From FEB-12 sp964503315 (GTDB lineage Bacteria; Zixibacteria; MSB-5A5; GN15; FEB-12), in NCBI GenBank assembly GCA_964503315.1, contig CAZCZL010000009.1, forward strand, positions 77,025 through 141,024: a DNA stretch of 64,000 nt. The letters are read 5' to 3'. The notes under the pieces were generated by a model that saw nothing but the letters and a program-made list of their open reading frames with translations, did no database searches and had not been told where the DNA came from. The position numbers and the translations under genes were made by a program. This document shows, piece by piece, positions 16,565-25,914 of this stretch; position 1 is the stretch's first letter; each line of letters begins with the position of its first letter.

Positions 16565-19500
16565 TTAGCGAATGACTACCAATTTCCCCTTCATCTCAGA
16601 ATCAGCCACATACCAGAGATAAGTGCCGGACGATACACGATTTCCGGAGGCATTGGTGCCGTCCCATTGGAGGTCACCGCCGGTGATATCGGTCCAGTAG
16701 CGAATCTGCTCGCCCGAGGGCGAAAGCAGGATAAGGTCCGCGCCCTCCGGAAGATCAGTAAAGGTAATCGTTGGATATTGGGCTAGCGCCGCTGGATTCG
16801 GATAGGCATGGGCGGCCGGATTGACCATAAAGGCCGCCGGCGCGGTGTACGGATAGTCATCCGCTTTGGCGCGCCAGTAGTAGACGGTACCGCCGTTGAG
16901 AGGCTCGTCTACTTTCCACTCTGTGCAGCCATCCAGATCTTCGGGGACAGAGCCTTCGGTCACTAATGAGAAGAACTGCGAATCGGTAGCTACTTCAAAA
17001 AGATACGATGAGGCGGTGGCGGCGGTGATATTGAGCACGGCCAGTTCCGGCTTCGAAGTATTGAGCACAGTATTCGGTTGCGGATAGGCAACGCCAGCGA
17101 TAGTACCTTCGCCGCCGGTACCGATGTCGATCTTCGCCTCAGCGTTGACTATGTTGGAAATGCCGTCAGAGTTACCAACTTCATCGTAGGTCACTACACC
17201 GACCCAGTACCGCTGACCGGGGACAAGCCCGGTCAGCGTGTAGGCGTGAGTTGAACCGCTCGGAAGGGGGATAGGAGAACCGGCATACGGTGATCCGGAG
17301 GTCCAGGTCGAATCAGTCAATTCAGATTCGGCCAACCAGATCGTGTACGCGGTGGCGGTACCTACAAGTTCGTCGTCACCAACCGCGGTCCAGCCAAGGA
17401 TCAATTCACCCTCATTATCCCCCGGGAGAGCCGAGAGGTCATTGATCGCTGACGGAGCGGTTCCGTCGCCAGAGGTGGTGCGGCCAACCATGTTGGATAT
17501 ATTCGACCAGTTCGGGACCTCGTCAGCTGACTTCACCGCGAAATAGTAAGTTGTGCCCGGGGTCAATCCCGTAACGGTGAATGTTTCGACTGTACCAACC
17601 GCGCGCGGCGTCGGTTCGCCCGTCGCCTGCTGATCGGTCGCGAAACTCGCGGTAGTAATGGGTGAGGTTGAGAAGCGAACATCGTAGACGGACGCCGTAC
17701 CAACTGAACCGTCGTCACCGGGGGCGGTCCACGTCAACGTGACCGACGTATTGGTGGAGGAAGCGACCAGCAGGTCGCTAATGGCGCGCGGAGGTGTTGT
17801 TTCAGTCGTGGTCGCGCGATTGACAACGTTTGATAGAGCCGACCAATTCGGAACTTCGTCCGCCGTCTTAATCGCAAAGTAGTACATGGTACTTCCGTTC
17901 AATCCGGAGACGACGAAAGACTCAGCCTGTCCAGCGGCTCTCGGTGAAGGTTCACCGCTCACCTGTGTCGCGGACGCAAAATTGGCATCGGTAATCACCG
18001 CGGTCGAGTAACGAATATCATATGTCGTCGCGGTACCAAGGTTGCCGTCATCACCAGGGGCGGTCCATGAGAGAGTGACAGTCGAGGCAGTCTCACTACC
18101 AGCACCAAGGTTGGCGATGGCGGCCGGAGCGGTAGCCTCAGCCGACGTAGCGCGGGACGGAACGTTGGAAAGCGCGGACCAGTTCGGGACCTCGTCAGCG
18201 GTCTTCAGCGCAAAGTAATAGGTGGTACTTGAGTTCAACCCGGTGACTGTCATAGTCTGGCTATTGCCTGACGCGAGCGGGGTCGGTTCTCCAGTCACTT
18301 GCGTGGCAGAAGCGAAGTTGGCGTCGGTAATCGCTGCAGTCGAATAGCGCAGGTCATAGGTAGTAGCTGTACCGGTAGAACCATCGTCACCAGGCGCGGT
18401 CCAGGTCAACGTCACGCTGCTTGAAGTGGAAGCAGTGGTCGTGAGGTTGGCAACAGCCGCAGGCGCTGTCGTTTCACTGCCGGTGGCGCGGGACGGAACG
18501 TTCGAAATGGCCGACCAATTCGGCACTTCATCTGCGGTCTTCAGCGCGAAATAGTATGTGGTACTTGGATTCAAGCCTGTGACGGTGAAAGTCTGGCTCT
18601 GTCCTGCCACGAGTGGTGTCGGTTCACCCGTCGCCTGAGCGGCAGAATTGAAGTTACCATTGGTGATGGATGAAGTCGAATAGCGAATATCATAGGTCGT
18701 GGCCGTGCCGGTAGAACCATCGTCACCAGGAGCAGTCCAGGTGAGAGTCACGGAATTTGCGGTGGATGACGATGTCGCCAAGTTCGCGACAGCGGCTGGC
18801 GCGGTCGTCTCAGCAGTTGTCGCGCGAGACGGGACGTTGGAGATGGCCGACCAGTTCGGAACTTCGTCGGCGGTCTTCAACGCGAAGAAATACGTCGTGT
18901 TGGAATTCAAGCCCGTCACGGTCATCGTCTGACTCGATCCGGCTACCAACGGAGTCGGCTCACCGGTCACTTGCGTGGCCGAATTGAAGTTTGCTGCGGT
19001 GATAGTCGCGGTTGAATAGCGAATATCATACGTGGTCGCCGTTCCAGTGGTACCGTCGTCACCCGGAGCGGTCCAGGTGAGGGTCACAGAACTTTCGTTC
19101 GAGCTGCTGGTCGCAAGATTCGCGACTGTAGCAGGCGCGGTTGATTCCGCGCTGGTAGCGCGACTCGCCACATTGGAGATGGCCGACCAGTTCGGAACTT
19201 CGTCGGCGGTCTTGACGGCGAAATAGTAGGTCGTTGTAGCAGACAAGCCGGACACAGTGAAAGTCTCACTCTGGCCGGCAGCTTTTGGCGACGGTTCCCC
19301 AGTCGCCTGCGTAGCGGAAGCCCAGTTGGCTTCAGTGATAGTCGCGGTCGAATACCGAATATCATACGTAGTGGCGGTACCCGTCGTGCCGTCATCGCCG
19401 GGCGCGGTCCAGGTAATAGTGACCGAGTTCAGCGTGGATGATGGCGCCGCCAGGTTGGCGATCGCGGAAGGCGCGGTCGCTTCAGCATCGGTCGACTTCA

Positions 19501-19891
19501 AAACGACGTTGGACAACGCGGACCAGTTCCCCGCTTCGTCAGCGGTCTTGATCGCGAAGTAGTACGAAGTGCTGGGAGTCAAACCAGTAACTTCGAAAGT
19601 CTGGGCTGAGCCTGCCGGAAGCGGCGTCGGTTCGCCCGACGCCTGATTCGCGGACGCCCAGTTAGCTTCGGTGATGGTAGACGATGAATAGCGAATATCG
19701 TAGACAGCGGCTGTGCCTGTGTTCCCATCATCTCCAGGCGCAGTCCAGTTAAGCGTGATCGAGGTCGGTGAAGTCGCGGCGGCACGCAACGCTCCCTGAA
19801 CATCAGCCGCCGAGACCGCGACCAACATCACCAGAACTGTCACTACCACGAGCGAGCGCAAACGTGTAGGGACGATCCATGGTGTAGTCAT
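16565..19891 (-). CDS. Large secreted FN3-repeat protein with C-terminal sorting domain
   Basis: 1108 residues. The ATG at 19891 (MTTPWIVPTRL) is chosen because AAGGAG lies 9 bases upstream and a signal peptide follows (LRSLVVVTVLVMLVAVSAADVQGA). Eight fibronectin III domains fill about residues 35-920. The first seven are strongly alike (T-W-T-A-P-G-D-D-G-x-x-G-T-A… TYYFALKTADEVPNWSA.SN), while the eighth (GWTAVGDDELVGTATAYTIWLAE) is divergent. A beta-sandwich follows (ELAVLNITAATASSYLFEV… YYWRAKADD), then a FlgD-like/type IX sorting domain (AYPNPAALAQYP… SGTYLWYVAD… GKLVVIR). It is probably a long surface filament or spacer protein. Its tail is the close twin of that in the beta-helix protein at 3236-6043. 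No enzymatic domain is visible. Confidence 0.88.
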   Translation of the reverse strand: MTTPWIVPTRLRSLVVVTVLVMLVAVSAADVQGALRAAATSPTSITLNWTAPGDDGNTGTAAVYDIRYSSSTITEANWASANQASGEPTPLPAGSAQTFEVTGLTPSTSYYFAIKTADEAGNWSALSNVVLKSTDAEATAPSAIANLAAPSSTLNSVTITWTAPGDDGTTGTATTYDIRYSTATITEANWASATQATGEPSPKAAGQSETFTVSGLSATTTYYFAVKTADEVPNWSAISNVASRATSAESTAPATVANLATSSSNESSVTLTWTAPGDDGTTGTATTYDIRYSTATITAANFNSATQVTGEPTPLVAGSSQTMTVTGLNSNTTYFFALKTADEVPNWSAISNVPSRATTAETTAPAAVANLATSSSTANSVTLTWTAPGDDGSTGTATTYDIRYSTSSITNGNFNSAAQATGEPTPLVAGQSQTFTVTGLNPSTTYYFALKTADEVPNWSAISNVPSRATGSETTAPAAVANLTTTASTSSSVTLTWTAPGDDGSTGTATTYDLRYSTAAITDANFASATQVTGEPTPLASGNSQTMTVTGLNSSTTYYFALKTADEVPNWSALSNVPSRATSAEATAPAAIANLGAGSETASTVTLSWTAPGDDGNLGTATTYDIRYSTAVITDANFASATQVSGEPSPRAAGQAESFVVSGLNGSTMYYFAIKTADEVPNWSALSNVVNRATTTETTPPRAISDLLVASSTNTSVTLTWTAPGDDGSVGTASVYDVRFSTSPITTASFATDQQATGEPTPRAVGTVETFTVTGLTPGTTYYFAVKSADEVPNWSNISNMVGRTTSGDGTAPSAINDLSALPGDNEGELILGWTAVGDDELVGTATAYTIWLAESELTDSTWTSGSPYAGSPIPLPSGSTHAYTLTGLVPGQRYWVGVVTYDEVGNSDGISNIVNAEAKIDIGTGGEGTIAGVAYPQPNTVLNTSKPELAVLNITAATASSYLFEVATDSQFFSLVTEGSVPEDLDGCTEWKVDEPLNGGTVYYWRAKADDYPYTAPAAFMVNPAAHAYPNPAALAQYPTITFTDLPEGADLILLSPSGEQIRYWTDITGGDLQWDGTNASGNRVSSGTYLWYVADSEMKGKLVVIR
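17470..19850 (-). repeat. Seven tandem 336-bp FN3-coding repeats
   Basis: The GACCA(G/A)TTC landmark recurs with its TTC at 17511, 17847, 18183, 18519, 18855, 19191 and 19527. Every interval is exactly 336 bp (112 codons), with no insertion or deletion across seven units. Inner units are more alike than outer ones. The array is protein-coding throughout, so it is not a CRISPR. The uniform length points to unequal crossing-over within the gene, and copy number may vary between strains. Confidence 0.9.
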
Positions 19892-20043
19892 GCGGAATTC
19901 TCCTTGTACACTACCTGTTAACAAATCCAGCCACGACTCTCTATACAAACCGGCTGCCGGATGAGCGGCGATTTGCAAGTCGCTGATTGACAAGGAGGAT
20001 TTTGGCGTCCAGACGCCATTTCCAGGGTACAAGCTCCGGATGA

Positions 20044-20075
20044 GCTGTTCAGATTCAGAACGGGCTGTTCAGATT
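20044..20075. promoter_or_regulatory. Direct repeat GCTGTTCAGATT, 20-bp spacing
   Basis: Two identical 12-mers start exactly 20 bp apart (20044 and 20064), close to two helical turns, so both would face the same side of the DNA. The first also forms a near-dyad, TGTTCA-N5-AGAACG, like the dyads at 2800 and 36169. They lie about 150-185 bp upstream of the FN3-repeat gene and downstream of hypE, which suggests an activator site for the FN3 gene. Confidence 0.4.
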
Positions 20076-20133
20076 AGGTCGGCAATGAATCGCTACGAAA
20101 GAGTAGAATTAGGACAGGACGAGAACGGAAAAT

Positions 20134-21201
20134 TTAGCAGATTCGTGGCAACTGTTCGGTTAACGGAACGTCAACAATGCGCCAACTTCCGAGTGCGGTT
20201 TGCAGACTGACCAGCATTGGTCGGTCCGCCACAACTTCACCAATGATCACCGCGTCTTTGCCCAGAGGATGCTTGCGCATGGCGGAGAGAACCGCGTCCG
20301 CTTTCTCCGCCGCGACAGAGGCAACCAACTTTCCCTCGTTCGCGACATACAATGGGTCAAGGCCGAGCAAGCCGCAAGCACCGGCAACTGCGGGAAGTAC
20401 AGGAATCAAATTTTCCTGGATCTGAATACCTACGTGAGAGCTGGTCGCAAACTCGTTCAGGACAGCGGCTACACCGCCGCGTGTGGCATCGCGTAGCGCA
20501 TGAACTGATTCGCCCCCAACCGCGAGCATAGTCTGAATGAGGTCATGCAGCGGGGCGGCATCAGAGAGGACTGGCATCTCAAACTGAAGTCCCTCGCGTT
20601 GTGAAAGGACCGCCATGCCATGTTCGGCGATCGTTCCGCTGAGGATGATCTTATCCCCTGCTTTGAGGGCTGAGCCGGAAATTGTGTATGGGTGTTCGAC
20701 CACGCCGATCCCAGTCGTATTGATGAAAAGCTTATCCCCCTTCCCCTTGTGCACGACCTTGGTGTCGCCGGTGACGATGGAGACATTGGCTCGCGCCGCC
20801 GCTTCTTTCATGGCGATAACAACTTTGGTCAGATCCGCCAGCGAGAATCCTTCTTCAAGGATGAATCCCGCGGTCAGATAGAGTGGCCGAGCGCCGGACA
20901 TGGCAACATCGTTGACCGTGCCATAAACAGCCAGCTCACCGATATTCCCACCCGGAAAGAAGAGGGGGTCAACCACAAAGGAGTCGGTGCTGATAGCCAG
21001 GCGATTTCCGCTTACCGAGACAACCGCCATGTCATCGAGCTTGTTCAACGCTTCGTTATCAAAGGCCCAGCGGAAAAGCTGCGAGATGAGATTCTGCATC
21101 ATCCGCCCGCCCGCACCATGCCCAAGTTGGACAGTGTCGTGCTCAGAAATAGGGAGCGGACACTTGGCGAAATCTTCAGGGCTGATTGGCGAGTCGATCA
21201 T
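20134..21201 (-). CDS. hypE: HypE, carbamoyl-to-cyanide dehydratase for [NiFe] hydrogenase
   Basis: 355 residues, full length. It has the PurM/AIR-synthase fold: QLGHGAGGRMMQNLI near the N-terminus, STDSFVVDPLFFPGGNIGELAVYGTVNDVAM, and IVTGDTKVV. It ends with the diagnostic PRIC, whose cysteine accepts the carbamoyl group from HypF and is dehydrated to thiocyanate, the source of the CN ligand on the active-site iron. The start is one base after the hypD stop (20134-21201 and 21202-22308), so translation is coupled. It is the last gene of the hyp operon. Cytosolic. Confidence 0.97.
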   Translation of the reverse strand: MIDSPISPEDFAKCPLPISEHDTVQLGHGAGGRMMQNLISQLFRWAFDNEALNKLDDMAVVSVSGNRLAISTDSFVVDPLFFPGGNIGELAVYGTVNDVAMSGARPLYLTAGFILEEGFSLADLTKVVIAMKEAAARANVSIVTGDTKVVHKGKGDKLFINTTGIGVVEHPYTISGSALKAGDKIILSGTIAEHGMAVLSQREGLQFEMPVLSDAAPLHDLIQTMLAVGGESVHALRDATRGGVAAVLNEFATSSHVGIQIQENLIPVLPAVAGACGLLGLDPLYVANEGKLVASVAAEKADAVLSAMRKHPLGKDAVIIGEVVADRPMLVSLQTALGSWRIVDVPLTEQLPRIC

Positions 21202-22308
21202 CTATTGGTTCTCCGGGATCGGTTTGAAGCGTTGGTAGTTGTAATAGGCGGCGCAGGCGCCTTCAGAGGAAACCATTGTGGCGCCAAGAGGAGTTGAAGG
21301 TGTGCAGCGGGTGCCGAACTGCGGACATTCGTGCGGCTTCTTGAGCCCCTGCAGAATGACACCGGAGATACAGTCTGCTGGCTCAGCGACCGTGATATCT
21401 GTGAGGCCGAAACGGTGTTCAGCATCAAAGGCGGAATAGCGATCACGTAGTCGCAGCCCGCTCTGCGGAATCACGCCGATTCCACGCCAGGTGCGGTCGC
21501 AGAGCTCAAATATCTCGTTGATCTGGCGCTGGGCGTGAAGATTCCCATCGCGGGAGACCATGCGCGCATATTGGTTCTCAACTCGCGCCTCGCCTGATTC
21601 TAATTGTTTCACGACAGAAAGAACGCCGGACAGAAGATCAACGGGCTCAAAGCCGGTGACCACGATCGGCACATGGTACTTAGCGGCAATCGACTCATAC
21701 TGCAGCCAGCCCATCACCGTGCAGACATGGCCGGCGGCGAGGTATCCCTGAACGCGATTGAGCGGTGAGTCAAGGAGCGCGGTCATGGCCGGCGGGACCA
21801 GGACGTGAGAGACCAGCAGAGACAAGTTGATTATCTTCTCCTTCGCCGCCTGCGCGACAACCATGGCGCTGTTCGGCGCTGTGGTCTCGAATCCGACCGC
21901 AAAGAAGACCACTTCTTTGGCGGGATTCTCTTTGGCAATTCTGAGGGCATCGAGCGGTGAATAGACGATACGAACATCGCCCCCTTCGGATTTCACTTTG
22001 AATAGATCTTCTGAGACGCCAGGTACTCTCAGCATATCGCCGAAAGAGACGAAAATGACGTCGGGGCGCGAAGCCAGAGCTATGGCTTTCTCGATCAATT
22101 CAAGCGGCGTTACACAGACGGGGCAGCCGGGGCCATGGACGAGAGTGACATCGGAAGGAAGCAGGGTATCGATGCCGTTGCGTACGATAGCGTGGGTCTG
22201 TCCACCACAGATCTCCATGATGACCCAGGGCCGAGTGACCGTGGAGCGGATCTCGTCAAGCAGACGGTGCGCGAGTTGAGGGTCGCGATACTCCGCAAGG
22301 TGCTTCAT
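21202..22308 (-). CDS. hypD: HypD, Fe(CN)2CO cofactor assembly scaffold
   Basis: 368 residues. The conserved cysteines are visible: GPGCPVCVTP near residue 65-75 (redox pair), and a C-terminal iron-sulfur set in DCISGVILQG, PHECPQFGTRCTPSTPLGATMVSSEGACAAYY. EICGGQTHAI at the N-terminus is the family signature. With HypC it holds the iron while the cyanide and CO ligands are attached. It overlaps hypC by 4 bases (22305-22308) and abuts hypE. Confidence 0.97.
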   Translation of the reverse strand: MKHLAEYRDPQLAHRLLDEIRSTVTRPWVIMEICGGQTHAIVRNGIDTLLPSDVTLVHGPGCPVCVTPLELIEKAIALASRPDVIFVSFGDMLRVPGVSEDLFKVKSEGGDVRIVYSPLDALRIAKENPAKEVVFFAVGFETTAPNSAMVVAQAAKEKIINLSLLVSHVLVPPAMTALLDSPLNRVQGYLAAGHVCTVMGWLQYESIAAKYHVPIVVTGFEPVDLLSGVLSVVKQLESGEARVENQYARMVSRDGNLHAQRQINEIFELCDRTWRGIGVIPQSGLRLRDRYSAFDAEHRFGLTDITVAEPADCISGVILQGLKKPHECPQFGTRCTPSTPLGATMVSSEGACAAYYNYQRFKPIPENQ

Positions 22309-22544
22309 CCAGCCGCCTCGTTTTCGCCGATCTCTCTAAGCAAGGCGAATGTCCGCTCCGCTTCCTGTTCATCGATGACATTCAGGGCAAACCCGGCATG
22401 CACAATGACGTATTCACCGACCTTGACTTCCGGGACATACGCGAGACAGGCCGTAATGAGGGTCCCGCCGAATTCGACCTTACCCATGGTCAATCCATTC
22501 TCTTCAAACAACGAGATCACTTTGCCGGGAACTGCCAGACACAT
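22305..22544 (-). CDS. hypC: HypC, hydrogenase maturation chaperone
   Basis: 79 residues beginning MCLAVPGKVISL. The essential N-terminal Cys2 becomes available after removal of Met. The OB-fold core GEYVIVHAGFALNVIDEQEAERT is typical. It carries the iron cofactor between HypD and the large-subunit precursor. The small gene sits between hypF (3 bases away) and hypD (4-base overlap). Confidence 0.97.
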   Translation of the reverse strand: MCLAVPGKVISLFEENGLTMGKVEFGGTLITACLAYVPEVKVGEYVIVHAGFALNVIDEQEAERTFALLREIGENEAAG

Positions 22545-22547
22545 TGC

Positions 22548-24866
22548 TTACTTACTCCTTTGCCGACGGAAATGTGCATCGGCGACCGCGATCTGTCCAA
22601 GCGCAATTCCACCATCGTTGGTCGGCAATTGTCTGTGAGTTAGGATCGCGAATTTCTCTTCGGACAACCGACTCACCATAGTCCCGAGGATCAGACTGTT
22701 CTGGTAGACACCGCCGCTCAGGGCAACGGTATTGCATCCGATTCTTTGGCGCTCACGGATAGCGGCCTGCACCCAGAGTTCGATGATGTTCCGGTGGAAG
22801 TCGGCGGCGATCTCTTCTCGAGGTTGACCATTCAGCACCGCCTCAACTACCCCGGTGATTAGAGAGCGTATCTCTATCACGCCGCCTGCAACGGTGATCG
22901 GTGCATTAGCGCTGAACCCTACTGACTTCCTTACCGCTTCTTGATCGCAAAGCATTTCCAATCCGATCGCGGCCTGGGCCTCGTAGGCAACCTCCCTATC
23001 GAATCCAAGCATTGCCGCGACTGCATCGAAGAGCCTTCCGCAACTTGAGGTCAGCGGTGAGTTGATCCTTTTCCGCATCATCTGGGTCAACAGAGGGATC
23101 TCTGACTGATGTTTATTGACCAGCGGCAAGTCGAGTTCGAGCAAAGAATCTCCATACGATTGGTAGAGAAAACCAAACGCCATACGCCACGGGTGCTTGA
23201 TAGCCAGCGCACCGCCGGGCATGGGAACCGGTTCAAGCCATGCCGAACGAGTGAACCCCGCGGCATCTCCATACAGAAGTTCACCGCCCCAGATCGTGCC
23301 ATCCGTACCGAAACCAGTACCATCGAGAATGATGCCAATTGCCTTCCCCAAATAGCGATTTTCCGCGAGAACCGAAGCGAGATGCGCATGATGGTGTTGG
23401 ACCGATATCGACGGGAGCTTCTGCCGGTTAGCCCATTGAGTAGAGAGATACTCCGGATGCAGGTCATAGGCGATAGCCTCGGGCATTACATCCAGGGTCT
23501 GTTCGAGATGAGCAATACATTCTTCAAAGAACCCCAGTGCTGACGGATTATCGAGGTCGCCGATATGCTGCGAAAGGAATACTTCCTTGCCTCGGGATAT
23601 CGCCACAGTGTTCTTGAGTTCAGCACCAACAGCGAGGATGGGAGTTGAGGTTGGATGCTTCAGTGCGACCGGGAGTGGAACGTAGCCGCGTGAGCGGCGA
23701 ATGATCCTTGGCTCGTCTGCCTGGATCCTGACGATGGAATCATCGCACCGCTGCAATATCTCTCTGTCATGGAACAGGAAACAGTCGGCTATATCGCGCA
23801 GGCGATGGAGGGCTTCTTCTCTGCCGATAGCAATCGGTTCCTCCGACAGGTTGGCGGAGGTCATCACCAACGCTCTGAAATTGTCGCGAAGCAAGAGGTG
23901 GTGGAGCGGCGTGTAGGGCAACATGAACCCCAGGAAATGCTGACCGGGGGCGATCGACGGAGCCAGCTCGCTGTTACCTTTGCGACGAAGTAGTACGATT
24001 GGTCGTTGAGGTGACAAGAGCAGGTCGCGCTCTTGAGTTGTTACTGTGCAGTAAATCTCTATCGTGGCAATATCGGGGGCCATGAGTGCCAACGGTTTTT
24101 CAGCTCTTCCCTTGCGCCGGCGAAGTCCTACGACTGCAGATTCAATGCTGCCATCGACTGCCAGATGAAAACCGCCAACCCCGCGAATAGCGGCAATCTT
24201 TCCCGCTTTCAGTAGGGCGACAGTCTGCGAAATTGGATCGCCTTCGACGGCAGAGCCATCAGCCATGCACAAGGTCACGCGCGGCCCGCAGAGAGGACAT
24301 GCGTTTGGTTGAGCATGGAAGCGCCGGTCGGAGGGGTTGTCGTATTCCCGTTGGCAGTCCGGACACATGGTGAACGACGACATCGAAGTGAACGGCCGGT
24401 CGTAAGGAACAGAGCGAACGATAGTGTAGCGAGGGCCGCAATTCGTGCAGTTGATAAAGGGATAGCGATAGCGACGGTCATTGACGTCAAACATCTCGCG
24501 AAGGCATTCATCGCAGGTGGCGATATCCGGCGGGATCAGGGTCGCGGCGTTTCCATCATGCGCGCTGTGAATGATCTGGAACAGATGTCCGCCGATCGGT
24601 GCAATGGACAATACTTCTATCGAGTCTATACGAGCCTGCGGTGGAAGTTCGCTCTTGAGTCTCTGCTGAAAGGAATTGGTCGCTTCGGGCTGGCCCTCAA
24701 TCTCAATAGTGACGCCGCGCGGGCCATTCTGCACCGATCCAGCCAACATCAATTCTGTGGCGATCCGGTAGACAAACGGGCGAAAGCCAACCCCCTGCAC
24801 CACTCCGTTGACCAGGAGCTGGAGCCGCAAAGTGGCAGACGTTTCGGTTTCCGCGCTTTTGTCCAT
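22548..24866 (-). CDS. hypF: HypF, carbamoyltransferase
   Basis: 772 residues from the ATG at 24866 (MDKSAETETS), 6 bases after the hypB stop. A TTG at 24911 inside hypB would only add a frame-shifted read of hypB. Domains in order: acylphosphatase (QGVGFRPFVYRIA), two zinc-ribbon pairs (CDECLREMFD…NCTNCGPRY and CPDCQREYD…CPLCG), a YrdC-like domain (AIRGVGGFHLAVDG…TSANLSEEPIA), and a Kae1-like domain (HHHAHLASVLAENRY, GIILDGTGFGTDGTIWGGE, ALSGGVYQNSLI). It makes carbamoyl-adenylate from carbamoyl phosphate and hands the group to HypE. Confidence 0.97.
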   Translation of the reverse strand: MDKSAETETSATLRLQLLVNGVVQGVGFRPFVYRIATELMLAGSVQNGPRGVTIEIEGQPEATNSFQQRLKSELPPQARIDSIEVLSIAPIGGHLFQIIHSAHDGNAATLIPPDIATCDECLREMFDVNDRRYRYPFINCTNCGPRYTIVRSVPYDRPFTSMSSFTMCPDCQREYDNPSDRRFHAQPNACPLCGPRVTLCMADGSAVEGDPISQTVALLKAGKIAAIRGVGGFHLAVDGSIESAVVGLRRRKGRAEKPLALMAPDIATIEIYCTVTTQERDLLLSPQRPIVLLRRKGNSELAPSIAPGQHFLGFMLPYTPLHHLLLRDNFRALVMTSANLSEEPIAIGREEALHRLRDIADCFLFHDREILQRCDDSIVRIQADEPRIIRRSRGYVPLPVALKHPTSTPILAVGAELKNTVAISRGKEVFLSQHIGDLDNPSALGFFEECIAHLEQTLDVMPEAIAYDLHPEYLSTQWANRQKLPSISVQHHHAHLASVLAENRYLGKAIGIILDGTGFGTDGTIWGGELLYGDAAGFTRSAWLEPVPMPGGALAIKHPWRMAFGFLYQSYGDSLLELDLPLVNKHQSEIPLLTQMMRKRINSPLTSSCGRLFDAVAAMLGFDREVAYEAQAAIGLEMLCDQEAVRKSVGFSANAPITVAGGVIEIRSLITGVVEAVLNGQPREEIAADFHRNIIELWVQAAIRERQRIGCNTVALSGGVYQNSLILGTMVSRLSEEKFAILTHRQLPTNDGGIALGQIAVADAHFRRQRSK

Positions 24867-24871
24867 GAGCG

Positions 24872-25540
24872 TTACGTCGATTTCTTGCGTTTCACTTGTT
24901 GCCGGAGCCAATCAAACCAGCTATCCAGTCCCTTGCCAGTGCGGCAGGAGGTCTCGAATATCTCGAGTCGGCCATTGATCGAAAGCGCGTGCTTCCTGAC
25001 ATTCTCCATGTCGAACTCCGAACTTCCGAGCAGATCGATCTTGTTGATGACCATCACAGACGATCGTCGGAACATGCCGGGGTACTTGAGCGGCTTGTCG
25101 TCTCCTTCGGTCGTACTTATCAACACTACCTTCATGTCCTCGCCCAGGTCATAGCTTGAAGGGCAAACCAGGTTGCCGACATTTTCCACGAAAAGGATGT
25201 CCAGATCCTCAAGCGCGATCTGGTCGGTGATCGCGGTCACCATACGGGCATCGAGATGGCAACTTCCGCCGGTGACGATGGGGTAAACGATCTTCCCTCC
25301 CGCTTTCTGCAGGCGATTGGCATCATTTTCAGTCTGGACATCGCCCGCAATGAGAGCGAGACGGAGTTCAGAATTGAGCGCGCCGATGGTCTTTTCCAGC
25401 AAACTTGTTTTGCCGGAGCCGGGTGAACTGACCAGATTCAGGCAGAGGACACGGTGGGTGGTAAGCTTCTCACGAAGCGCCATCGCGAGCTTGTCGTTTT
25501 CGGAGAGGACTTTTTTCTCTATTGAGACTTTGTCAGTCAT
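24872..25540 (-). CDS. hypB: HypB, nickel-insertion GTPase
   Basis: 222 residues. SIMIBI-class GTPase: P-loop SSPGSGKTSLLEKT, GDVQTENDANR, GGSCHLDARMV (metal-binding Cys-His at the dimer interface), NVGNLVCPSSYDLGE and VINKIDLL. It lacks the N-terminal CCxxxxC nickel site and the histidine-rich stretch seen in some homologues, so nickel storage is not expected. It acts with HypA to load nickel into the hydrogenase large subunit. It lies 2 bases after hypA and 5 bases before hypF. Confidence 0.97.
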   Translation of the reverse strand: MTDKVSIEKKVLSENDKLAMALREKLTTHRVLCLNLVSSPGSGKTSLLEKTIGALNSELRLALIAGDVQTENDANRLQKAGGKIVYPIVTGGSCHLDARMVTAITDQIALEDLDILFVENVGNLVCPSSYDLGEDMKVVLISTTEGDDKPLKYPGMFRRSSVMVINKIDLLGSSEFDMENVRKHALSINGRLEIFETSCRTGKGLDSWFDWLRQQVKRKKST

Positions 25541-25542
25541 GG

Positions 25543-25914
25543 TCAGGTGTTACCTTCAAGTACGGTTTTTTCGTCGGGGATCTCAATATAAGCAATATCC
25601 AGTTCGGTCCCCTGTACAAGATCAACCGATGTTGACTGGCAAGAGGGACAAATGAAGAGCATTTCGGGAATCTCGAATTCAGTGGAGCATGCGGTACAGC
25701 GAGCGACGATCTGCAGATGCTCGATGGCGAGCTTTGTTCCATCCAGGCGTGTCTCTTTGGTGATCACTTCGAAGCCAAAGCGGAGCGCCTCAGCGTCGAC
25801 ATCGGTCATTCGCCCGATACGGAGCGCAATGGTGGTCACGCGGTCGATGCCGCGCGCGGTCATCTCTCGCTCGACCGCCTCCACAATGTTGCCGGCTATA
25901 CTTAGTTCGTGCAT
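25543..25914 (-). CDS. hypA: HypA, nickel metallochaperone
   Basis: 123 residues starting MHELSIAGNIVEAVE. The N-terminal His2 is a nickel ligand. The zinc site is formed by CTACSTEFE and CPSCQS (two C-x-x-C pairs). It is first in the hypABFCDE operon. A TATATT-like -10 hexamer lies about 25-30 bases upstream on the minus strand, with no convincing -35, so the promoter is tentative. Confidence 0.96.
   Translation of the reverse strand: MHELSIAGNIVEAVEREMTARGIDRVTTIALRIGRMTDVDAEALRFGFEVITKETRLDGTKLAIEHLQIVARCTACSTEFEIPEMLFICPSCQSTSVDLVQGTELDIAYIEIPDEKTVLEGNT

Noticed and set aside
17470..19850. Regular repeats as a CRISPR or satellite array
   Set aside because: The 336-bp period keeps one open frame and encodes FN3 domains throughout. 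There are no short repeats with unique spacers.
24866..24911. TTG start extending hypF into hypB
   Set aside because: The extra 15 residues are hypB read in another frame. The ATG 6 bases after the hypB stop fits the operon's coupling.
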